Shown here: piece by piece, positions 49,361 through 61,920 of the stretch
Layout of the letters: each line of letters opens with the position of its first letter
Numbering within the stretch: position 1 is the first letter of the stretch
Assembly (NCBI RefSeq): GCF_022965805.1
Contig: NC_133114.1
Location: forward strand, 11,118,261-11,182,260
Direction of reading: 5' to 3'
DNA from: Primulina eburnea
Lineage: Eukaryota > Streptophyta > Magnoliopsida > Lamiales > Gesneriaceae
DNA length: 64,000 nt
Made by a program: the position numbers and the translations under genes
Notes under the pieces: generated by a model
The model's input: only the letters and a program-made list of their open reading frames with translations
The model's database searches: none
What the model was told of the DNA's origin: nothing

Positions 49361-52300
49361 TGAAACATACCGTACTTTTTACCATTCAAAATTTGCGGAA
49401 AAATTTAAAATTTTCTTTAATATAAAATAATCTTCAATATTTGCCATAAAATACCACAACCAAATCCCCCATAAGAAAAGGTTGTCAAAAGAGTCGTTCA
49501 TAAAATATTTGAAATTCAACATCACCAATAAAATCTGCTAACAAAATACTTGCTCAAAACATCTCCCATCACATCATATAAATCAGAGTATTTTTAAACT
49601 TTGCATAAAAACGTAAACATGGCGGTCCTCGGGTTTAGCCTCCCGCTCAGTTCAAGCCTGCCACTTGGTCGCCACCTCCTGTCTCCTCATCAACATAAGC
49701 ACCTGCATCGATCAAGTCTAGTGAGTCTAAAGACTCAACACGTATAAACTGGGAATAACGAGTATTACATAATAAAACCACATACAACTTCAAAATATAA
49801 CATATATACTTGAAACTTAAACTTTGCGTAATAACTTGAACTCTTAATAAACTCAAACTTTCATAATAACTTTGAACTCTCATAAACTTCTTTGAACTTG
49901 AACATACATACTTTGAAACTTAAACTTGCATAATAACTTGAACTTTCATAAACTTGAACTTTGCATAAACTTTGAACATACATGCATACATAATATGACG
50001 TGCCATCACATAAACTTTTCTTTAAACATGCTTTCATACTTCAACATACTTAACTTCATCATTTTGCGTAGAAGATGTTTCAAAGCAAGTGACCCTTAGC
50101 ATAATAAAAATCTGATCAGACAAACCACACTACTGGGCTGACAGGGACGTATCCACTGTCACATACATGAGATCCATGTTCATAATTTAACAGGCCAGTT
50201 GATCCACGTTCATAATTTAACGCTTCACAACCACGATCTAACCCGTTCATAATTTAATGGGCGGATTGGTCCCCGTTCATAATTTAACGCTTTCCAATCC
50301 TAACTTCAAACCCGTTCATAATTTAACGGGGTGGAGAGGTCCTCGGCCACGTTCACCGACTTCCAAACCCATTCACTTTTGGTCACAAGACATTTAGCAT
50401 ACCTCAAAAACTTCAAATATTTTCTTTGCACGTCATACATACTTACTTTGCATTGAGGGATTTGTTGGATGTCAATCGGGTCGTTGCTGCAACATACTAA
50501 TATGAATACATAAACTTAACTTGTACAACTTAAACGTAAATGTCATGCTTAATCCCAAGCTAAATAAATTCTTAGAACATTCTATAATTTCTCATGACAT
50601 AACCCTGTAAAACATCATATTAAACATGGTATAAAACCTCAAATCAAACCTTAAATAATAAAATAATATACCTAAAATCTGAAGGTACACGGACCCGTCC
50701 CTAGGTCCGTATCATGGTCCGTGTCCGTGCGCTTAAAAATTGTTGTGATGAAATAAGAAGGTACGAACACCGTGCCTACCTCCGTATCGGGGTCCGTGTC
50801 CGCTCTGTTCGACGAATTATTTTTTTGAAAATTTTGCGACATGTCTATTCTCCCAATTAACACATAAGGCATCAAGATTCATCACTATGAGACCATTCTA
50901 GGACACCATAACAATGAACTAAACTTTTATAATCACCCTACAATTCATACGACCCAAAATATTGTCATTTATATTAAAGTTTATTTCTTACGACATCTTA
51001 ATAATTCAAGCTCTTAACGACATGAATCAAAACCTCAAAAATACTCTAAACATCATTACTAACTTTCTTATATGCAGCAACGATCACCCGTCGATCCCCA
51101 ACAAAGCCTGCAACATAAAAACTTCAAGAACATACTAAAATTCATAACTTTCTTGAAACACGATTTGAGCAGTCATACTAAAAACTCCATAACTCACTCG
51201 TTTTTAATCCAAATAACTCGAATTTTATATCAAATCGAACGCATCGAAAATATCTACGTTTTTTTTAGTTAAAAGTTTTCTCAAAATCTTTACCGAAAAA
51301 TCGCAGTATTTTACAGAACAGCAAAAACGTTTCTAAAAAATGCAGTTTGAGCAGTCCTACGAAAAACATCATAACTCACTCGTTTTTAATCCAAATAACT
51401 CGAATTTTATATCAAATCGAACGTATCGAAAAGATCTACGTTTTTGTAGGTAAAATCTTTCTCAAAATATTTACTGAAAAATCGCAGTATTTTTCAGAAC
51501 AACAAACGTGAATTTGGTGATCCAAAATTGTTTCAAACTTGATCTAGACGTGATTGCTCAAACTTCTACGCATCGTACATATAATTTTCGCATAAATAAC
51601 AACACAACAGATAATATGACATGATCGATGCAGCAAGAACAGAATATACGTGGCTTTTGATATTTAAAAATACTGTAACGACGATACAGAAGCGGAGACG
51701 GAGCGATAGACGATCCGGGACGAACGTAGCTCGATTTTCTTTAAATAACCTCAATGAAATGATGCTGGAAATTTTCAGAGATATGGAACGATGGTTCAAG
51801 GGACAATTGAAGAGGAATAATATAGCATATAATTGAGGAAGAAGAGTTTTAAGTTAGTTTCTCTTCTCCTCTTTAGTCAAAAAGAAGAAAAGAAACATGT
51901 GTTTTGTTTTATGTGTATATGTGGTGTGCGTGTGTTTATTTAACGTGCGGGTGTATATATATAATTGAATATATGTGTGTGGTTTGTATTAAAGCATGAG
52001 TGTGTGTAGTGGTGTATGCTTGTGTGTTGATATATATATATGTGTATGTATATATATACCTACATATATATATATAAACAATTGTAACATATGTTTTTAA
52101 TATAATAACAATCTATTTAAAAACAATTAACATACTAATTTAAAATAAATCTCATATTAACTCTAATATAAATTTTTAAATTTAAATAAGATGCACAAAT
52201 ACTACACCTCTAAAATTTTTAAAATCAATTAATCATTTAAATAATTTAATTAATATCGTAAATTATTAAAATTAATTAAATTATTTAAAATACTCCATCC

Positions 52301-52505
52301 TTATCTTTAAATAAAATACTGCATTAAAATTTACTAAAAGTCGTCCCGATCTCTTTTCCTCGATCTCGCCTCGAATAATCGCCTGAAACATAAAACTCTA
52401 GAAAACATTTTAACGTACATTAAATAAACATAAATAATTAAAATAATAAATTTCATAAATTAAATATATGCATGGATTTTTCGTATACTGATTTTAGGCT
52501 TTACA
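49361..52505 (-). mobile_element. Element E: 5' LTR (3,145 bp)
   Basis: It matches the 3' LTR almost throughout but has two instead of three ~181-bp units. The GAGTCTTTAGACTC block is at 49718-49737 and the hairpin units at 50176-50331. Confidence 0.93.
51160..51500. repeat. ~181-bp tandem repeat, two copies (E 5' LTR)
   Basis: Same unit as at 42925-43455, one copy fewer. This accounts for nearly all of the 186-bp length difference between the LTRs. Confidence 0.9.
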
Positions 52506-52510
52506 CCTTA

Positions 52511-54808
52511 CGTCTCCTCAATCCTAAATAAATTTGTCTACCAAAATCCTCGTTTTTGAATCAAACTTAAAACAACTTATGGTGAATTAGTTCTATTCAA
52601 CTATAGCCCGAATTTTGACTTATCCCGCAATTCCTCACACTAGAGATGGATGTCCAAATTTAACGCCCATTACTTTCTTATAATATACCCAAGATGTCCA
52701 TTGACCTATTATATTCCGATATTGAAATCTTAACAGCATCCCTTCTTAACTTTATTGAACTCAAGATATGTTAAAGCTTCAAGTCCAAGTATTGGCATTC
52801 ATGCAGTTCGACTTAGGAGATCTTAGTAAAGCACTTAAAAGTTAAACCTTATCTCAACCACATAATAATAATAGACTAAGATCCTTGAATCGAATCTTTA
52901 CCTTACCGCACCAAACTTACATAACCTGACTATTTAGAAGTACATCCCAATATAACGTTGTTGCAAATCTTAAGTTCGAGTAGTCTTAATCCATAAAACC
53001 AAAAATATACGATACCGATCTTCCACCTAAATAATAAAATTATTCTAGCACCAATTACATGCTTAAACTATTTCCTTTTCAATTAGAATAAAGTTGAGAC
53101 CTAAGATCCTTGGACTTTCCTTATTTAAGCGAATGTCGCATTCTTACGTATCCTTAATGCTTAATTAATACTAGCGTATAAAACTTAATAAGTTCTCCTA
53201 TGATAATGATGGGCTAACTCTAATAAATCAACTTCACTTATAACACATAAATTCTGGAATCCCCATATCAAGATTTTAGATTTCTTACTCGATAAAAATC
53301 TTAGTATTCGTTCATTGATAACCTATGATGAACACAACTCGATTCTTTTGGTTTTTATTTCACCCAAAATTTTCGTACGAACACCTATTTCATAAACTTA
53401 AAATTCAAGCTTAAGCGACCCAAATAGTATTAGATAACATAATCCCAACACACATATTCATTTATTCTCAAGTTTCTCAATAACTTTCAAAAAATTTCTT
53501 AAAACCAGGTGTCTACCTCAAATCTTATATGCGTCTATCAAGTAATCTAACCATCGATCGTACCCAATTTTTTTTTTGGTTAGCTCCATATCTATTCTTA
53601 TAACTTAACTAACTAATCAATTTTATCTTAAATTATTATCACTCTAAATTCATAATTTGTCACAGTATTAATTCACTAGAGCTTAAACTTTCAAGCCAAA
53701 TGTTGATTCATCCTACAATGCCCTTGGTTACCATTCCTTATAACCTTATAACCCAATTTTTTCAAGGTTCTAGATATCCCTTCAAACCTAAATCATCAAA
53801 TTTCATATCCTTTAAACCATTCGCTTCTCACTTACTGCTATCCAAGTCCCAAATTCCTTAAAAATTGCAAAATTAGTTCTTACTTTCCTCTAATATTATC
53901 CGATTTGCCTTTAATCTCGAGACTCCAACAATTACCCATAAGTTGTTGGCGTTCCTAATTCCATTCTATAGGTTTCCCATAACATAAAATTCAATGATAT
54001 TAAGCTTATTAAACCAAAAATCAAATCTCATAACCTCGAAAATTACTGATTTAACCCAATTGTTCCTCCAAAGTTCGAATTTAATCCTCAAAAATTTCAG
54101 AATTTGTAATTTGGCCCTTAAAGTTCTCGAAAATTATCATTTTGGCCCTACAACCTTACGAAATTTTCATTTTTGATTCCCATAAAATTTTCAATTTTAG
54201 CCTCATTAAACCTTAAAATTCTCAAAACTCAGAATTTAATCCCGAAATTCGATAAACTCGAAAATAGTCTCTTAGAATTTTATTTTTGCACTTAGGTCCT
54301 CCATTATTAGTTATTACAACTAGTTCCTTGAAATTCTCAATTCATGCAATTCAATCCCTAAATCCAACTGGGTAGAACATGCATCCTAAATAAATTCTAC
54401 GTTTTTATACTTCCAAATTTAGTCGTAGTCCCGAATCATTAATCCTTACATGGAATTCTCAAAAACTAACTAAACTAACAACTGCGAACCATCAATAGTT
54501 TCTTGAAAATCTACAATTCCCAAGAGCATTTATAATCTTCAAGACTAACTTATGATCCAAACAGTAGAACATCAGTACTACTAGCCAAAAAAATCAATAT
54601 AAACAATCTATTATTTCTTTAAATTTAAGTAAGTACTGCATAATTAAACTCTGACACAAAACATTTTATGAAAATATGTTGTTAAAATATTTCATGCTTT
54701 AAACGAAATACGTAAACGTAAAACTTACAGACCGAAGATGTGACTTTGTGAGCTTCTCGAGTCAGTAGTAGTACAACCCTTTACAAGAACATAGGCTCTG
54801 ATACCAAC
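52511..54808 (-). mobile_element. Element A: noncoding interior with PBS
   Basis: These 2.3 kb have no credible reading frame; the only frame over 55 codons (53994-54176) is composed of repeats such as TTTGGCCCTT. The part up to about 53990 matches the reverse complement of B's interior. The PBS is at 54795-54806 (minus strand TGGTATCAGAGC), next to the 5' LTR edge at 54809. Confidence 0.88.
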
Positions 54809-57800
54809 TATAGAGGCCCGAAATTCGTATTTGAAAAGATTAATTAAAATGCCTCTTTAAATAAATAAACTGATGAAAAGATTCAATGTTTAAAATATTC
54901 GAAATAGCAGCGGAAGTAATTATTGTTTGCAAAATAACAATTTAAAATAATCCAACAAAAGATAAAATGATTGAGCATAAAATTGGTAAATGCTGAAAAT
55001 GAGGTCCTCGGGTTCCACTACTGCCGACCCATGATGGCTCACTGGTCCCTGCCCTCGATCCCGACCTCATCAGTACCTACAACAATCAAGTCTACTGAGT
55101 CTAAAGACTCAGCATGCATATATCGTAAATAACGAGTAATAATATTAAAATTTCATGCAACGTAAAAATATCATGAGACTGGCATAACGTGCAAATATCA
55201 TGTCATGAGTAATTATAATACGTTCATAACTGAACTGAAAATCATAAGTGAAATGTTTGCTCAATGGAGCCCTATCATAAAATATCATGTCATAAATTTT
55301 CTATTTAGATTATGTTCTACGCAAGTGGCCCATGAACTGAACTGAACTGAATCGTCTGATCAGACTAATACCACAGTATACTGGACTGGATATTAAATGA
55401 ACTGAAATGAACCGGTAAGTGACCACCGGGTGAAGTTATAATCCCATGATAAGCTGCTATCCCATGAAGTCAAGTGGCCACAAGCAATATCGTATATATC
55501 TCAAATATGAATCTTTTATATTTTTATGCACGTAATATAATTAAATAACATAATCAGATATCCTGTATTAATTTTACCGAATGGGTTGGATCGTTCCCAG
55601 GCTCACTGCGACTTAAATCTAACATGAAAAATATGCAAATGATTTACTTGCCCAAAGGCCCCAAACTTTGTAATTGACTACAAAAACGAGACAATTACGC
55701 CTAATGACTTGGTATTTAATCATGACTCCGTGCCTACCCGAACCAACACCGAGCCATCGTTTAGTCATGATTAAAATACACTTAAAATGATGAAATAATG
55801 CTCCTAACATTTCAGTACTTCGAAATTTGGTGAATGGAGGCCAAAAACATGAAACGCTCTTTCGAGAGTCACTTTGGTACATTGCACCGTAAATTCTCGT
55901 ACGATCTCTAAACTTGACCAAACCACGAACGGCCAAAAACATGACCTTCCTAACTTAATGAGACACTGTCCAGTCCAATGTCCATAGGCTAAAAGCCAAC
56001 CAAGAACCCGAAATTCACCTCTGAACCGCATGTACAGTTGCTGTCAAAAAAATACAGTAGCTGTTGGCGCGTTTTCTTGCGTCGTTTGCGAGGCTAATGG
56101 CCATTGGGGCTTGAACCACCGACCAGAACCTCTTATCAACATCCTAAGATGTGTCTAGAACCATGGCTAAGGGCCCTAGGCCAGCCACAATCCGAGCAAC
56201 ACCATGGATCACCCGAACTTCCACCCGAGAGGCGAACCTGCGCGCGTGGGGCGAGTTGCTTCGTTTGCTGTCATGGACCATTCCAGTGGCCATTTGATTG
56301 ACCATGGAATGATCTAGACATCAAGGGTTATGGTATGGACCATGGCTAAGGGCCAGAAGCCAACCAAGATCTATACCAACCTAATAACCGAACACCAACT
56401 CATGCAGAAAATGAAAGGGATCGAAGGGGGCTGTTCTTGTTTATTTTTAAAAACCGATTGGGACATGAACCAAGCCATGAAAGGGCATCTTGGTCACGTC
56501 CTAGACATGTCAAGGAAGGGTTCTTACCATGGCTACAGCCCCTAGGGCAGCCACGATCAGAACACTTGCCTTAGACCAAAAATCGTGCAACCCGAGACTC
56601 AAAATGCATTATGGACGAGTTGCTGCCCATTCGAGTTGCTGGGGGAAGAAGACACTTTAACCAATGGTCAAATCCTTTCTTATCACACCCTATATCAATC
56701 CTAGATGCAGCCTGGAAAGCCTGGACTCGAGCCAACCACCTGAAACCATCAAAAGAAGCCAAGCCGTGAGGAGCACAAGGAAGACAAACTTTCTGTACAT
56801 GTTTCAAAAATGTGGTGTCAAATATTTCGGCTTTTACCTCATAAAATCTTGATCATGAAAGGTTTAAAATCATATTATGGCTTGATTGAAGAGTGAAAGG
56901 AAAAATATAAACATGCCTTGAATTTTTGTTTTGAAGAAAACAAAAGATACGACGACGCGGCGCGCGGAGACGGAGTGTTCTTCTTTTGTTTCTACTTTCC
57001 TCTCTTATTTTTCCCTCTTGAGGCTCACGATTTTCTACGAATTTTTCTTCTGAATTTCGGTGGAAATGGTGGGGAGGGAAGTTTAGGAAAATAAATTGGA
57101 GGTTGCAAGATAGTGGGAGATTAAATGGCAAAATGAATCTTGCTTTCTTTGAGTTTGCTTGGAGATAGAAAGGATATGATATCAAGGGATTTCGAGGGAT
57201 ATTTTGGAGGTGTGTTGGCCGATTTCTTGCTTAATAAAATGAGGGAGGATATTGCTTAATTGTTAATTAGTGGTGATTAAAATGGTGGGGGAATTATCTT
57301 CCAAGAAAAGATAAGAAAATGAGTTAAAATGGTGAGTTGACAAACTCAATTAAATATATCATGAGGTGGCCGATTTATTCTTTAAAAAAATGGGATAGAA
57401 AAATTTACCTAATTAATAATTATTGATGAATTAAATTGGAGGGATTATCTACCAAGAAGGGGTAAGGAAAGTAATCAAAGTTTGTGAGTTGTCAAATTAA
57501 ATTCAAACCTTCTATGAAGTGGCCGAAAATTGTTAGATGAATGAGGATGAAGAAGGAATTAACTATGCCATGAAAGGATTAAGAAAAGATAACAAAAATG
57601 GAGAGTTGACAAATAATTAAATCTCATAAGTGTAGTGGCCAAATTTTATGCTTATTAAGATGGAGGGAAATTATTTCTTAAATCTTGTATTTTAACTCTT
57701 TAGAGTTTTATCCACCCATTAAATATTTTAGTGAATTAATAAATTAATTAAGGAATAACATTATCTTGCATGCATGGCTAAATCTTTAAATTAAATTGCT

Positions 57801-58220
57801 AACATGTTAAGTTGAAATTTCTTAATTAAAATAAGCCTAGATTAACTTATCTCAATTTGTCACATATTTTAATTTAGGCTTTTAAATTAATTATTGAACC
57901 TAAAAGAATTTATTTAATACTTATCTTCTAATTAATTAATTAAATTCTTAAACTTTCTTTAAACATTCTTTTACATTAAATTAACTTATTATTTATATTA
58001 AATAAATTCTAGCAATGTTTTCTAAATATTAAATTTTATCTCAAAACCCCAACTCCAGTCCGGCCTCACTTAATTAACTGAAAGGATAACCATTAAACTA
58101 CTGAATAAAATAATTAAATTTAAATAAAGGAATTTAAGTTTTCATGCATAAAAATCATTTTGATTTAAATACTAGAAATTATGCATAGCTTATACGTAGT
58201 CTGATTAAACGGGCTCTACA
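54809..58220 (-). mobile_element. Element A: 5' LTR (3,412 bp, uninterrupted)
   Basis: This is the intact reference copy of the A LTR. The inner end reads TATAGAGGCCCG instead of TGTAGAGCCCG, so its terminal CA (minus strand) has mutated. The GAGTCTTTAGACTC block is at 55092-55111 with one changed flank base. It has many differences from the split 3' LTR, in line with an older insertion. Confidence 0.88.
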
Positions 58221-58303
58221 CTAATTCTCTATTGTTGTCTCGATTTCACATGCTGCTTACCAAGATGGGTGTTCACAACATTCACACTCCATCTTGAGGG
58301 GGC
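58221..58303 (+). pseudogene. Element J: last codons of copia pol and PPT
   Basis: After the CTAAT duplication the copia frame resumes with NSLLLSRFHMLLTKMGVHNI and stops at TGA 58295-58297, the usual polyprotein C-terminus. The purine tract TTGAGGGGGCG follows, the copia PPT. This proves that 10346-58220 is one insertion. Confidence 0.93.
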
Positions 58304-58620
58304 GTATTAAAAGCGTTAGTGGGAAACACGTTCTCTATCCTTCTATTGACACACACTCACACATGGACACATATAAATAGTTACAAGTGGTTACTGTAAT
58401 AGATATTGAACACTTCTCTTTCTTTCCATTCTTTGTACTAGTCTGAAGACTTGAGCTTAAATCAATGGAGACTATTATGTACAATCGCTTTATGTTTTCT
58501 AATAGTACAGATTTGATTTTAATTTTTTGCTCAACCATGTTTGTTTCTGTATTTGTATTTGTTGGGTTTTTCCTTTAATTTTTTTTGGTTTATCCGTTGT
58601 AAGTTATTTTTCTATGATAG
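58304..58620 (+). mobile_element. Element J: probable 3' LTR of copia (right border unresolved)
   Basis: Sequence after the PPT starts TATTAAAAGCG, probably a mutated TGTTAAAAGCG LTR start. A typical copia LTR would be a few hundred bases. I cannot find a clear CA end or target duplication because the left LTR is missing, so the right border is only a guess. Confidence 0.45.
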
Positions 58621-60290
58621 TACGTACCTATACATGCTTGCAAAATACAGTGAATTGAATTTTTGGTATGATTATTTATATGCTAGAAGAGAAATGGAGC
58701 ATGGAGATGAGTTTTAATTTCTGCAAGATAGCGAGGAGTCGTAATTCTTTACACCTGGGGGAAATTATTAGTATCAATAGGTATAAGGTATGATTCCTTA
58801 ACTTGATAATTGAAACTTAGATGCACATATTTGATTCCATTTTAACTAGTTTTCTTAAATCGGAACGTGCAGCTAAATGTTTGACCAGTTTTCTACAATT
58901 GTGGTTTGCACAGGATTGGAACTGGGGCATAATATCTACCCTTTTTTGTCATGATTAGTTCCTGGGGATAGAGTTCCTCCTTTTTATTCTTGCACTTGGT
59001 TGACTATAGTTTCAATTTTTGTGCTTTTTTTATAGTTGTTTCCAAATAATTGTCCTACTTGTAGAAAATAAATTTGTTTTGGTGGTCCTTGAGGAAATTT
59101 TGACGAAGAGATCAGTTTTGAGTGCTTTATACGTGGCATGTGCTGTTAAATGTTAGGTAGCATAACAGTTTCTCGTAAATGAGCTCGTGCATTAACAGTT
59201 AACTTCTGTGGTTGCGTGCGAGACACAGTTGAAGTATTCTTAGTGACATGACTGCATTATGAAATGACTCGTATGTTAGTTTGTTTCGGAAATTAAGGAT
59301 AAAATGGGTAACCTTTAGTTCTATTCCCATCCATTGCTTCCATTTTGAAGCTTTGAAGCAATCTGTCTTTGGAGTGAGAATTTACGGAAACATCATTGGC
59401 CTGGCCTTGTGAACTTTGTGGTAAGTTTTTCTTTGATTTAAGTTCTATAATACATAATTTTTTGTGAAGCATGAGATGCAAATTGACATTTAGAAATGTT
59501 GAGGTCTCTTGTTCTTTACATTCTAGTTTTATAGAAAAGCGAGCATGTTCCATAGGTTTGCAAATCATAACACTGTATTATTCTTCATCTTTTCCTTGGT
59601 CGTAGAGATGTGTATATTTTCTTGAGGGGGTGTGCGTATATGTTTATAATTATACCTTATTTTACCCATTTGAATTTGCCAATGTATATGAGATAGGATA
59701 CATAAACATAACCATAGATTCTATCATTGAAAATATGAGATTCCTTAAAGAACTGTTTAGTTTCCATTTTCCTATTACGATTTGGCACTACATTTGGATT
59801 CCATCACAAGCAAATTTTTCGTTTGGTTTAAAAGTTATTCAGCACGGAAGTACACTGTTTATCCATGTCTTGCAGTTTTATAATGTTTTATCATGTTGAG
59901 GGTTCATGTTGGTTTTTATCGTATTTCTGTGCTTCAGGGGCATTGTCTTTGTTTCAAGCACTTTTCATGCTTTGTCTCTTGATAGCACATGATGGTTTTT
60001 ATCGTATTTATGTGCTTCAGGGGCATTGTCTTTGTTTCAAGCACTTTTCATGCTTTGTCTCTTGATAGCATTTAAAATTATTCTGTGGTTAATCTTGAAT
60101 ATTCAATATTGGAAACACCCGTGTCCTGTGTTGCTGAAGGTATAGTGATGCCGAACCTTGATTATAAAGGCCATCAATCAGAAATTCAATTCTTAAGTTT
60201 TTAAAAATTTGGAATGTCGTGCTTATCATGTGTTACTGTTGATTTTAGGGAGTTTGAAGAGTAAAGGGTTTCCGAAGATTATAATTTGTA
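58621..60290 (+). other. Upstream region of the NF-YC pseudogene, likely 5' UTR and intron
   Basis: No transposon hallmarks and no credible frame. The T-rich sequence ends with TTGATTTTAG (AG at 60247-60248), a fitting splice acceptor 43 bases before the NF-YC ATG. NF-YC genes often have an intron in the 5' UTR. A 78-bp segment is duplicated at 59910-59987 and 59993-60070. The frames at 59630-60065 come from this duplication and T-rich sequence and are rejected. Confidence 0.45.
59910..60070. repeat. Tandem duplication of 78 bp (period 83)
   Basis: Two nearly identical copies (one substitution seen) containing CTTCAGGGGCATTGTCTTTG, upstream of NF-YC. Confidence 0.9.
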
Positions 60291-60538
60291 ATGGAGCAGA
60301 AAGGAAATGGACAGTAGCCGGGTATTAGGTTGGTGGGTAGCTCTGCTCAGATGCCAAATGGCATGATGTCATATCCGACCCACCAAATGGCTGGAACCTC
60401 TTCTCCAGCACCGGTTGGATCGATTCAATCGTCCCAAGCTGGTGGTCTTTCTGCCTCTCCAGCTCAGATGGCACATCATCTTCTTGCCTACCATCATATA
60501 CATCATTAGAAGCAGCAGCAGCAGCAATTCCAAAATTT

Positions 60539-61920
60539 TGATGATATCTCTCAGCTGGATGATCCAAACGACAATCCGCCATCTAGACTGATCAGAAAAC
60601 TCAATTTGGAACAAGTCATATTTTACGTCAGTTGGGCAAAATCGAATGTTATCAAGGGCTAACTGATCGCTGAAGTGACGAACTGACTGCACGAAAACAG
60701 CAATCAATTGGCTTTGAGCAGCTGTGGTATTTTGGTCATATCTCTCAGCTCGGTTATCGAAACGAAGCGATTCAGTATGCGTTGGAAAGATAAGACAAAG
60801 ATCTACAAATCATTCTTATAAGTCAAAGTCTGAATCGAAGCTTACGATGCTGATAAATGACGATGAAGCTACTGATTCTGCACAAACTGAAATCAGCTAG
60901 ACTGATTTCAGCACACCAGCTGAAACTGAACCAGCTGCTGACCAGTTGACCAACCAACTGAACCAGTTGAACTGAACCAGACCAGCTGAACCAGTTGAAC
61001 TGATTGACCAGTTGAGTTGACCAGAGTTGACCAGTCGGGAAATTTTCCAGCAAGACGAATTTGACCGTTGCACTTCCTGAAACAGTACAGAAACATTCCC
61101 AACGGTCATATTCTTGTGTCTAACATATATATCAGTGTTGGAGCTTATAAATACAACATCTTGAAGATCAAACAAGAGCTTTGGAAGTGGATTCAAAGCA
61201 TGGGCACTTAGCATGAATATATCAGCTAGTTGAGAGCACAAGCCCTTGTGTGAGGAAACATTTGAGATGTACACTGTAACTGATAAATTCCTCACACACA
61301 ATCACTCACACATATACAGAGAGTTTGAGCTGAAAAGTTTAGTTGAGTGAGTCTTTACACAAAGACGTAAAACATTGTGTTTGTAGTCTTTGCATATGAG
61401 ACATTAAACAATATGCTGATTGTGAGGTGCTGCCTACAATCTTGAGTGCTAGGAGTTCAGTTTTAGGCAGTGGGTAAGTCCTAGCTGAATGGGTTTGTAC
61501 AATGAGTTGTATAAATCAAAGTCTTCTAGTGGATCCTTCCCAAGGGGAAGAAGGGGTGACGTAGGAGTGTTTGAAATCTCCGAACATCTATAAACAAATT
61601 CGTGTCTATTTATTTATTGCATTTACTTATGATTTCCATAGTTTTAAAGATGCATTGTTGAAGCATTTTATGTGTTTTTCAAATACCAAAATATTGTACA
61701 CCAAGTGTTTGATAAAATGCTTCAACTGAATATTTTAACTCATTCAACGTGCGTATATTTTAAATGGTTTACAAAATATTTATTCAGTTTCTACGAAGGA
61801 TTATTTCGAGTATTTTCCGCTTGGTTTGAACACCAAACTCGATTTAATTCATCGGTGTTCAATATTTCAAGAATCGAGCTATTGTAGCTCAACGATTACC
61901 CCCCCTAATCGATCCTATCA
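60539..61920 (+). mobile_element. Element L: solo LTR of a SIRE-like copia element in NF-YC
   Basis: It runs from TGATGATATCTC to GATCCTATCA, with TG and CA ends, between FQNF and WA codons of NF-YC. Its middle matches what I remember of SIRE-type LTRs: TATA box TATAAATA (61146-61153), TTCCCAAGGGGAAGAAGGGG and TCTCCGAACATC near 61545-61590. The target duplication falls in a T-run (TTT or TTTTT), so it cannot be defined. An array of CAGTTGAACTG motifs lies upstream of the TATA box. Frames on either strand here are not genes. Confidence 0.8.
60905..61050. repeat. CAGTTGAACTG / CCAGCTG motif array in LTR L
   Basis: About ten occurrences of CCAGTTGA, CCAGCTGA or CAGTTGAACTG, the last an inverted repeat around one base, are packed into 145 bp, 100 bp upstream of the TATA box. 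Confidence 0.8.

Larger units (their letters stand above)
41126..52505 (-). mobile_element. Element E: chromovirus-type Ty3/gypsy element with long LTRs
   Basis: This 11,380-bp element inserted in the interior of A with the duplication CCTTA (41121-41125 and 52506-52510). LTRs are 3,331 and 3,145 bp; most of the difference is one extra ~181-bp repeat unit in the left copy. PBS and PPT are in place. Gag is separated from pol by an intron, and pol has two TAG codons. The LTRs resemble each other closely, so E is young but older than D. Confidence 0.94.
10346..58220 (-). mobile_element. Element A: non-coding LARD-like retrotransposon, host of the nest
   Basis: The outer ends are TGTAGAGCCCG at 10346 and CGGGCTCTACA at 58220, and the copia coding sequence on both sides carries the duplication CTAAT (10341-10345 and 58221-58225). 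Removing B, C and E with their TSDs leaves about 9.3 kb: two LTRs of ~3.4 kb and a ~2.4-kb interior. Orientation is minus, because the PBS sits next to the right LTR and the PPT next to the left one. The interior has no gag or pol frame, so A depends on enzymes of another element. Its LTR shares conserved blocks with K and E, which suggests a non-autonomous member of a chromovirus lineage. Confidence 0.92.

Noticed and set aside
59630..60065. Two frames upstream of NF-YC
   Set aside because: They are T-rich, with low-complexity hydrophobic translations, and partly made by the 78-bp duplication. No coding signal was seen.
60325..61301. Minus-strand frames of 64-134 codons over NF-YC and LTR L
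   Set aside because: They are shadows of the NF-YC coding strand and of the CAGTTGA repeat in LTR L.
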